NCBI GenBank assembly: GCA_024280975.1
Contig: JAMXLQ010000038.1
Span: 1 to 9,531, forward strand
DNA: 9,531 nt
From: Methanosarcina sp.
GTDB taxonomy: Archaea; Halobacteriota; Methanosarcinia; Methanosarcinales; Methanosarcinaceae
Direction: 5' to 3'
Each line of letters opens with the position of its first letter. The first letter of the stretch is position 1. The position numbers and the translations under genes are program-made. Below are positions 1 through 5,274 of this stretch, piece by piece. The notes beneath the pieces were generated by a model. That model did no database searches. It saw only the letters and a list, made by a program, of their open reading frames with translations, and had not been told where the DNA came from.

Positions 1-2483
1 CCACCACCACTAGAACTGCTATGGCTACTTCCTCCACTACTGCCACCATTTGAGCTGCTTTCTTCAAATACAGTAACTGTAGCAGTTTTTGAGGCAGTTC
101 CATTTGCATTATTTACTGTCAGATTAACTGTATAGTTTCCTGCTGTTGAGTAAGTATGAATTGGATTCTTTTCGGTTGAAGTTGCCCCATCTCCAAAATC
201 CCATCTCCACCTGATTACATTTTCCGACTTATCAATAAACTGAACGGAAAGAGGAGCATAGCCACTTGTAATATTGGCGCTGAAGTCTGCTATAGAAGAT
301 ACTGGTGCATCAATAGGAAGGGTTGATTTTTTCCCTATAAACTGTCCAAAGGCGATAGGAGTGTCTCCTACTGCAACTACTGTTTTAACGGTGTTTGTGG
401 CTGTGTCAATTACAGAGACATTGTGGTCAAAGTAAGAAATATTTTCGTAGTATTCACCTTTGTTTGCTACATACACATTCTTCCCATCGGGGGTAACTGC
501 AACTCCATAAGGCTCACTTATCACGTTTACCACGGCTATAACTGTATTTGTGGCAGTGTCAATTACAGAGACAGTTTTATCCTCGTTTGCCACATATACC
601 TTTTTTCCATCCGGCGTGACTGTAAGTCCAATGGGACCATACCCCACCTCTATTGTGGCTATAACTGTGTCTGTAGCAGTGTCAATTACAGAGACGTTTT
701 TGCTGTGGTAGTTCGCCACATATACCTTCGTTCCATCTGGACTGACTGCAACTCCATGGGTTCCATCTCCTGCGTTCACCGTGGCTGTAACCTTGTTTGT
801 TGCAGTGTCAATCACAGAAACAGCGTTGCCGTCGCGGTTTGTCACATATACTTTTGTTCCATCCGGACTAACTGCAACTCCATAAGGCGAGATGCCGGTA
901 TTTACCGTATCTGTGACTTTATTTGTAGCTGTATCAATTACAGAGACATTCTCACTGCCGTAGTTCGCCACATACACCTTAGTTCCATCCGGACTGACCG
1001 CAATTCCATAAGGCCATTTCCCTACAGGCACTGTGGCTGTTACAGTATTTATGGAGGCATCAATTACAGAGACAGTGCTATTATCAATGATACCACCCTC
1101 ATTAGTCACATATACTTTTGTTCCATCCAGACTAACTGCAACTCCATAGGTAGATGATCCTGTATTTATCCTAGCTGTAACAATATTCGTAGTAGTGTCA
1201 ATAACATAAACACCCGTGGAAGTCGTAATGTATGCATAAGCAACAGGTCTTATTACAGTAATTTTGTCAAGTTTTGAGTCTGTTGTATAAAGTTTTGAAT
1301 CCGTACTGTTTCCATTGGTTGCGGTTAAGTTAATGGTGTAGTTCCCTGATGAAAAATAAGTATGTATTGGATTCTGGTCTGTCGAATTATTCCCATCCCC
1401 AAACTTCCAGTTCCATCCCGTTGCATTTTCTGAAAGGTCTATAAATTTCACAGAAAGGGGAGGAAAACCCCCGGTTACATTGCTACTAAAATTTGCTACA
1501 AGTGTTTTGAGTCCTGAGATAGTACCCATGTAGATGTCGCCATTGTTATCATTTCGATTATCTGACCATACGATCCTATCATTGTAGATTGAAGGTTGTA
1601 TCTGATTTGATTTAGCGGTGGTGATACGAGTTATTTTAGGAGTGGAGAGATCGTAAATATAGATAACAAAGTTTTCAATGGATCCTTCCTGCCATACTAT
1701 CCTGTCACCATGAATAGCAGGACTGTATGCTATTCCACTGGTAGTTATCTGAGTTTCTTGGGAAGTAGAGAGATTGTACATGTAGATGTTATGACCATTG
1801 CGATCATCCATCCACACTATCCTATCCTCATAAATAGCAGGATTGTACGCTTTCTTGCTGGTGGTAATCTGAGTTTCCTTGGAGGTGGAGAGATTGTAAA
1901 TATAAATATTCCCGTCAGAAATCCACACTATCCTATCATCGTAGATAGCAGGATAATATGCTGTCTCGTTGGTGGGAATTTGAGTTTTTTTGTGAGTAGA
2001 GAGATCGTACATGTAGATATTGCCATTTAAATTATCATGCCATACTATCCTGTCACCATATATGTCATAGTCCGTTGGATAGTCCGTTCCACTAGTTATC
2101 TGAGTTTCCTTATGAGTGGAGAGATCATAAATGTAGATATTGGGTTCTCCATCGAGATAATTTTTCCACACTATCTTATCCCCGTAGATAGCAAGCTGAC
2201 CCTTATATGAGCTATTGGTTGTGATCTGAGTTTCTTTAGAAGTAGAAAGATTGTACATGTAAATATCGTGTTTTCCCTTACTATTATTTATCCACACTAT
2301 CCTGTCACCATAGATATCAGGACTTTCTGCAAATCCGCTAGTGGTGATCCGAGTTTCAATGATCTTGGGCCAAATATTTTGTTCAGTAGCTCCGGATACT
2401 GTTGTAGACAAAGTGGTAATTAAAAACAAAACAGCGGTTATTGAAGCTAAAGCTATTGTGTATATATTTTCTTTATCTTTCAC
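1..2483 (-). CDS. Large secreted surface protein: two seven-blade beta-propellers and two PKD domains (3' part beyond window)
   Basis: The minus-strand frame is open from a GTG at 2481-2483 to the left edge: 827 codons, no stop. A GAAGGA ribosome site lies about 9 bases upstream. Residues 1-32 form a signal peptide: short charged start, hydrophobic core, likely cleavage after VSGA. Residues ~33-325 hold seven blades built on DRIVW plus IYMYNLST and ETQITT. Residues ~326-411 are a PKD domain (WNWKFGDG). Residues ~413-717 hold seven YVTN blades (NVSVIDTATN, GVAVSPDGTKVYVAN). Residues ~723-804 are a second PKD domain (WRWDFGDG), followed by a Ser/Gly linker at the edge. Surface-layer proteins of Methanosarcina with YVTN and PKD domains are known, including a solved structure from M. 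mazei. The missing C-terminus probably carries a cell-wall or PGF-CTERM-type anchor; that is inference. Role: cell-envelope binding or scaffold, ligand unknown. I could not settle its promoter. Confidence 0.93.
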   Translation of the reverse strand, partial: MKDKENIYTIALASITAVLFLITTLSTTVSGATEQNIWPKIIETRITTSGFAESPDIYGDRIVWINNSKGKHDIYMYNLSTSKETQITTNSSYKGQLAIYGDKIVWKNYLDGEPNIYIYDLSTHKETQITSGTDYPTDYDIYGDRIVWHDNLNGNIYMYDLSTHKKTQIPTNETAYYPAIYDDRIVWISDGNIYIYNLSTSKETQITTSKKAYNPAIYEDRIVWMDDRNGHNIYMYNLSTSQETQITTSGIAYSPAIHGDRIVWQEGSIENFVIYIYDLSTPKITRITTAKSNQIQPSIYNDRIVWSDNRNDNNGDIYMGTISGLKTLVANFSSNVTGGFPPLSVKFIDLSENATGWNWKFGDGNNSTDQNPIHTYFSSGNYTINLTATNGNSTDSKLYTTDSKLDKITVIRPVAYAYITTSTGVYVIDTTTNIVTARINTGSSTYGVAVSLDGTKVYVTNEGGIIDNSTVSVIDASINTVTATVPVGKWPYGIAVSPDGTKVYVANYGSENVSVIDTATNKVTDTVNTGISPYGVAVSPDGTKVYVTNRDGNAVSVIDTATNKVTATVNAGDGTHGVAVSPDGTKVYVANYHSKNVSVIDTATDTVIATIEVGYGPIGLTVTPDGKKVYVANEDKTVSVIDTATNTVIAVVNVISEPYGVAVTPDGKNVYVANKGEYYENISYFDHNVSVIDTATNTVKTVVAVGDTPIAFGQFIGKKSTLPIDAPVSSIADFSANITSGYAPLSVQFIDKSENVIRWRWDFGDGATSTEKNPIHTYSTAGNYTVNLTVNNANGTASKTATVTVFEESSSNGGSSGGSSHSSSSGG
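336..1250 (-). repeat. Seven YVTN beta-propeller blade repeats inside the surface gene
   Basis: The gene contains seven in-frame repeats of roughly 41-52 codons, each with a VSVIDTATN-like strand and a PDGTKVYVAN-like strand. On the plus strand the shared DNA word around TGTCAATTACAGAGAC recurs near 402, 558, 681, 807, 930 and 1054, with a diverged copy near 1195. The leftmost blade has an insertion of about ten residues (YYENISYFDH) between its strands. High DNA identity between the middle blades suggests recent duplication or ongoing homogenisation. Confidence 0.88.
1530..2390 (-). repeat. Seven DRIVW beta-propeller blade repeats inside the surface gene
   Basis: The gene contains seven in-frame repeats of about 37-43 codons: a YGDRIVW strand, a variable Asp/Asn-rich loop, IYMYNLST, then KETQITT. 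The plus-strand word CCACACTATCCTATC, or a close variant, marks each blade near 1562, 1691, 1812, 1923, 2039, 2166 and 2292. The N-terminal IETRITTSG after the signal peptide supplies the strand missing from the last blade, which fits circular closure of a seven-blade propeller. The repeats resemble the TolB/WD40-like repeats typical of Methanosarcina surface proteins. Confidence 0.85.
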
Positions 2484-2611
2484 TTATTTTATTCCTTCTT
2501 CGCAGGTCAGTGAAATAGTTTCAACAGTTTATACTTCTCAATAATCTTAAAACCATCTCCTTTGAATTTTAACCTGTAACAGTTGCTCAATATTATGATA
2601 ATTTAGAGTTC

Positions 2612-3010
2612 TCAAAATGTTAGATCATATTTAATGGTTCCAGTCACATTTCCAGCCACGAGTACTGTCATGTTTTCCATTCTTCCGGTCATGTTCCCCG
2701 TGCTGTCTGCTCCGGTCATCTTTTCCATATTCCTGGTCATTTTGCATGCCATAGTTCCAGTCATATTTCCAACCGTGACTATAGTCATGTTCTGCAGGTT
2801 TTCGGCCATTCCGGTCATGTTCTCCATTCTTCCGGCCATTCCACCCATTTTACTCATTTTTCCGAACATAACCACTTTTCCGGGCATATTATCCATTTTG
2901 CCGATCATAAGCGCTTTTTCGGTCATATTGCCCATGTCTTTGATTATGATTACCTTTCCGACCATATTACATGTCATGGGTCTGGTCATGTTCCCCACTT
3001 TTTCGGTCAT
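2612..3010 (-). CDS. Met-rich N-M-T repeat protein, unidentified, possibly 5'-frameshifted
   Basis: This 132-codon frame ends in TGA at 2612-2614. About 25 of 132 residues are Met, arranged as degenerate repeats such as NMTGRMENMTG. NMT occurs seven times and NVT once, so it has eight possible N-glycosylation sequons, yet no signal peptide is visible. Codon choice (ACC, GGA, AAC, GAA, AAA) looks like real Methanosarcina coding, which favours this strand over the equally open plus strand, whose product would be a bland Val/Ile/Phe/Pro string. No ribosome site precedes the ATG at 3010. Just upstream another frame reads MAENQTGAGP and then stops; a one-base shift near 3010 would join the two, so the gene may be frame-broken or start earlier. 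Met clusters (MxxM) could bind soft metals such as Cu(I), which is speculation. I do not recognise the family. Confidence 0.4.
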   Translation of the reverse strand: MTEKVGNMTRPMTCNMVGKVIIIKDMGNMTEKALMIGKMDNMPGKVVMFGKMSKMGGMAGRMENMTGMAENLQNMTIVTVGNMTGTMACKMTRNMEKMTGADSTGNMTGRMENMTVLVAGNVTGTIKYDLTF

Positions 3011-3191
3011 GGCCCGGCCCCAGTTTGATTTTCTGCCATGGGTCCATCTTGGTTTCCTGTACAGCTTCTTACACTACATATTCTGCAGATTCTTTATTAA
3101 ATTTAAAAATGAAAATTCAATGGTTTTATTCATTAAGTATCTCAAAAAATATATCTAAAACGTCAGACTAGCCTGAAATTGCGTTCATATA

Positions 3192-3321
3192 GAGCCTATC
3201 CCAAAACTCAAAATTTACTTTTCTATATCTCGTATTTTAAGCGACTAATCAAGCTTATGACTACGACCAATCCTTAATATTTCTGAGATTTGAAAACAAA
3301 AATGAGTTTTGGGATCAGCTC
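3192..3321. mobile_element. MITE-like element, copy 1 (130 bp, terminal inverted repeats)
   Basis: The ends are near-perfect inverted repeats: the left GAGCCTATCCCAAAACTCA and the complement of the right GAGCTGATCCCAAAACTCA match at 17 of 19 bases. Weaker inverted similarity continues inward to about 40 bp, so one strand could fold into a long hairpin. ATA flanks both sides, a possible 3-bp target duplication. There is no coding capacity. Copy 2 has exactly the same length. The structure is that of a non-autonomous element moved by a transposase encoded elsewhere; the parent IS family cannot be named from this window. Confidence 0.8.
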
Positions 3322-3530
3322 ATAGTGAGACCCAATACAGTGAGTATTGCAGTTACTGGATAAAAGTAGGTATTACAAGACTTAATTCAATAAGATTTAC
3401 GGATGAAGAGTCTGCATAAAGAACACAAAATTTTTTATAATTCTGATATGTTTTCCTGCATGCTAACCTGTAACTCTCCAACAGTTTCTGACCTGTTTTC
3501 CTCCTAGAATTAACTGCATGCAGAAGTACT

Positions 3531-3588
3531 ATTAATCAGATGAAATATTCTAATCAGGTATTAATCAGGTGAAATATTCTAATCAGGT
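3531..3588. repeat. 29-bp tandem duplication
   Basis: Two head-to-tail 29-bp copies (3531-3559 and 3560-3588) differ at one base. Each starts with ATTAATCAG, has GAAATATTC in the middle and ends with AATCAGGT. A third, diverged partial unit (GAGATGTTCT) follows directly. The TAATCAG word appears twice per unit, so a protein reading it would see four to five sites. The role is unknown. Confidence 0.85.
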
Positions 3589-3594
3589 GAGATG

Positions 3595-3644
3595 TTCTGG
3601 TCTGTGTTTTGGCACTCCCCCGGAGTGTCGTATACCATGCCTAC
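3595..3644. other. Hairpin element A (TTCTGGTCTGT, stem-loop, GCCTAC)
   Basis: A strong hairpin lies at 3611-3629: eight base pairs including one G-T, with the six-pair core CACTCC/GGAGTG and a three-base loop. It is preceded by TTCTGGTCTGT (3595-3605) and followed by ATACC (3632-3636) and GCCTAC (3639-3644). The same order of words around another palindrome recurs near 4644-4703. It may be a conserved regulatory or RNA element; no gene is directly attached. Confidence 0.5.
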
Positions 3645-3754
3645 CTGGGTTCTAGGGTAGATGAGCTTAAAATCTTTGACGTCAATTAATCTTTTATTTT
3701 AACATAATTTTTAATATCATTTATTTAATATAATTTACGCTATTTTATGTATTG

Positions 3755-3910
3755 GAGTTGGGAAATCGAAATGAGATCATAGGGGGTACTTTCAAATAAA
3801 AGAACCTCCGTAGGTCGTTGACCCCTTTTCGAATTATTATGTTTGAGGACGCATAATATTTCGAAGAGACTGAAAGACTATATTTGGGATATAGTAGATA
3901 CAGCATTTCC
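3755..3910 (+). ncRNA. Candidate structured RNA with three hairpins
   Basis: There is no ORF here, but hairpins are packed closely. GGTC-GTT-GACC lies at 3813-3823. A 14-bp stem with one mismatch lies at 3828-3841 and 3852-3865 around a ten-base loop. A 7-bp stem lies at 3877-3883 and 3889-3895. AGGGG at 3781-3784 could also pair with CCCCT at 3822-3826. A TATA-like stretch (TTTAATATAATTTA, about 3723-3736) lies roughly 25 bases before the proposed start, and the region ends in a T-rich stretch near 3913-3921. Strand and ends are inferred. Short palindromes are common by chance in AT-rich DNA, so the 14-bp stem is the main support. Confidence 0.3.
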
Positions 3911-4125
3911 GGACTTTTATTTATATAGATATTATAAATTAAAATGACATAAGATGATACATTTGAAATGTCTTTTTATTTGCATAAAGTTATGCATAAA
4001 ATTCGTTAATCAATGACAAACGGAACATGAGAAATTACGAAAAATTATTAGTAAAAATGTGAAGTCTAGCTCTATACATTCCAGAAATAACAACTAAGTA
4101 ATTTAAAAAATTGGGGTATGGGATT

Positions 4126-4380
4126 ATGGAAGTTATTGATATAGACAAATTATATAACAAAAACAGAACGAAAATAGCCATAACTGCAGAAATTCCGATA
4201 GAAGTCTATAATTTAATGCTCGCGTTATTTGATGACGCATATTACTGCGGACTGCAGGGATTAGCATTAGAAGAATATATTGGAGCTTTAGTCATAGCAG
4301 GAGTATGTATATCGACTCAAAAGGAAAAATGGGAACAAATTATACAGGTCTACGAAGAAGAGTTATATGACTACTTATGA
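4126..4380 (+). CDS. Small hypothetical protein (84 aa)
   Basis: I chose the ATG at 4126 (MEVIDIDKLYNKN...), with a weak GGGGT about eight bases upstream. A TTG at 4111 in the same frame would add five residues. The protein is acidic, has no signal peptide and no membrane span. Residues ~15-24 (KIAITAEIPI) look like a beta strand, followed by a helix (EVYNLMLALFDDAYY) and a second helix (ALEEYIGALVIAGVCI). That order recalls ribbon-helix-helix DNA-binding proteins, but the linker is longer than usual and I would not assign function. A TATA-like CTCTATACATT (about 4070-4080) could drive it. The TGA stop is only two bases before MITE-like copy 2, so the last residues (YEEELYDYL) may reflect truncation by insertion. 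Confidence 0.6.
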   Translation: MEVIDIDKLYNKNRTKIAITAEIPIEVYNLMLALFDDAYYCGLQGLALEEYIGALVIAGVCISTQKEKWEQIIQVYEEELYDYL

Positions 4381-4382
4381 AT

Positions 4383-4512
4383 GAGCTGATCCCAAAACTC
4401 AAAATTGGTTTTCTAAATCTTTAATTTTGAATAATTAATCGAGTTTCTTGTCAGGGATATAGTTCTGAAACTTATATTGACTTGAGAAGAAACTTGGTTT
4501 TAGGATGAGCTC
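4383..4512. mobile_element. MITE-like element, copy 2 (130 bp)
   Basis: The left end reads GAGCTGATCCCAAAACTCAA. The complement of the right end reads GAGCTCATCCTAAAAC, matching the left at 14 of 16 bases. It has the same length as copy 1 and shares the first ~70 bases with it, including CAAAACTCAAAATT, TTTTCTA, ATCT and TAATC. No clear target duplication is visible, which suggests an older insertion. It begins two bases after the stop of the 84-aa gene, so it would lie in that gene's 3' untranslated region. Confidence 0.75.
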
Positions 4513-5004
4513 GTCATTATGATTCTGTTCCAAAATCTAGTAATTTTTGCATTTTTTTTGATTAAAACTATTAATTCGTAAAAAGAATTCAACCTTTTAC
4601 TTAGAATTAGCATTCGATATGTAATAGATTATCAGACGGGATTTTCTGGTCTGTCCCCTTTAATACCTAACGTGTTCCTGCATGCAGGCAGATACCCGCC
4701 TACTTTCTACATTTGATTTTCATAAAACCTATATATTTTTACAGTTTTAGCTTGAATTACAAGATTGAAGAAACAAACTTAAGAACATAGTTCTTGAAAT
4801 AATCAGATTACATTTTAGTTTACAGGATTTATTTTATATAATTAATAAATTACATATTCATCGGTAATATAATAGCGAATATTTATTATCGATTCGTAGC
4901 ATTATGCTTTTTTCTTTACATTTCGAGAAAAATATCTTTAATTGACTTGAAAATTGTTTTACGTAAGCTGTTTTGGAATAAAATTTATAGTTTAGTGTAT
5001 CGAT
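4513..5004. other. AT-rich non-coding stretch
   Basis: I see no credible gene on either strand. Small items: hairpin element B at 4644-4703 (listed separately), a TATA-like CCTATATATTTT near 4727-4738 on the plus strand with no ORF behind it, a perfect inverted repeat AAGAAC-ATA-GTTCTT at 4781-4795, and a weak one (CGAAT/ATTCG) near 4876-4898. Many homopolymer A/T runs are present. Confidence 0.6.
4644..4703. other. Hairpin element B (TTCTGGTCTGT, palindrome, GCCTAC)
   Basis: TTCTGGTCTGT (4644-4654) is identical to 3595-3605. It is followed by the perfect 12-bp palindrome CCTGCATGCAGG (4677-4688), ATACC (4692-4696) and GCCTAC (4698-4703). Order and spacing match hairpin element A about 1 kb to the left, although the palindromes themselves differ. 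CTGCATGC also occurs at 3456 and at 3514. A shared regulatory or structural role is inferred. Confidence 0.5.
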
Positions 5005-5007
5005 TCC

Positions 5008-5018
5008 AAATATAAATA
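5008..5018 (+). promoter_or_regulatory. Archaeal-type TATA promoter without a normal gene
   Basis: CCAAATATAAATA is a good match to an archaeal BRE/TATA unit on the plus strand. Expected transcription start is near 5036-5042. The only ORF behind it is 13 codons from the ATG at 5047, preceded at some distance by GAAGGGGG (5026-5033). The transcript would cross the degraded MITE-like copy 3 and could end at the plus-strand terminator at 5241-5263. Confidence 0.35.
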
Positions 5019-5050
5019 CGTCATTGAAGGGGGAATTAATTGATCAATGG

Positions 5051-5180
5051 ACGAATTAAAAGTTCAAGTTTCTAAGCTTATTTTTTAATCTAGACGTTAG
5101 TTATTAAAATCAAAAATACTATTATGAAATTTTGATTTCAACAGAAACGATAAGATTAAATCAAGTTTTGGGATCAGTTC
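5051..5180. mobile_element. MITE-like element, degraded copy 3
   Basis: The right terminus is clear: the complement of 5163-5180 reads GAACTGATCCCAAAACTT, nearly identical to the ends of copies 1 and 2. Read on the minus strand, AGAAACTTG lies at the same distance from this end (about 108 bases) as in copy 2 (about 106), so the body appears to be present with the usual 130-bp length. The far terminus at ~5051 is no longer recognisable. It may be an old copy or a solo end. Confidence 0.45.
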
Positions 5181-5240
5181 TATAACGAAGAAAAGTACGC
5201 ATTCTTTTAATTCGGCAATATCTATAACGCTTCTTTTATC

Positions 5241-5263
5241 AGTTGGAAGTCGCCAACTTTTTT
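5241..5263 (+). terminator. Hairpin plus T-run, plus-strand orientation
   Basis: AGTTGG (5241-5246), a six-base loop, CCAACT (5253-5258), then six T ending at 5263. The T-run is on the plus strand, so this would stop transcripts running rightward, towards the 3' end of the radical SAM gene. On the minus strand the hairpin sits about 17 bases after that gene's stop but is not followed by T, so it is less convincing as its own terminator. Confidence 0.5.
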
Positions 5264-5274
5264 CCGAGTTCACT

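Noticed and set aside
423..1157. Plus-strand open frame of 244 codons
   Set aside because: It lies antisense to the YVTN repeats of the surface gene; its own repetitiveness mirrors those blades and it has no ribosome site.
1710..2030. Plus-strand open frame of 106 codons
   Set aside because: It is the antisense shadow of the DRIVW propeller blades.
2341..2544. Plus-strand open frame of 67 codons
   Set aside because: It is antisense to the signal peptide and first blade of the surface gene.
2634..3158. Plus-strand 174-codon frame, hydrophobic, could look like a membrane protein
   Set aside because: Its Val/Ile/Phe/Pro pattern is the complement of the Met/Thr/Asn repeat on the minus strand. 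It has no ribosome site, and minus-strand codon choice looks more natural.
3330..3375. Minus-strand hydrophobic string ending VTAILTVLGLTMS before MITE-like copy 1
   Set aside because: Only about 22 codons between stops, with its stop supplied by the element; too short to support a gene.
3531..3588. CRISPR array
   Set aside because: The two 29-bp units are directly adjacent with no spacers, and no cas genes are present.
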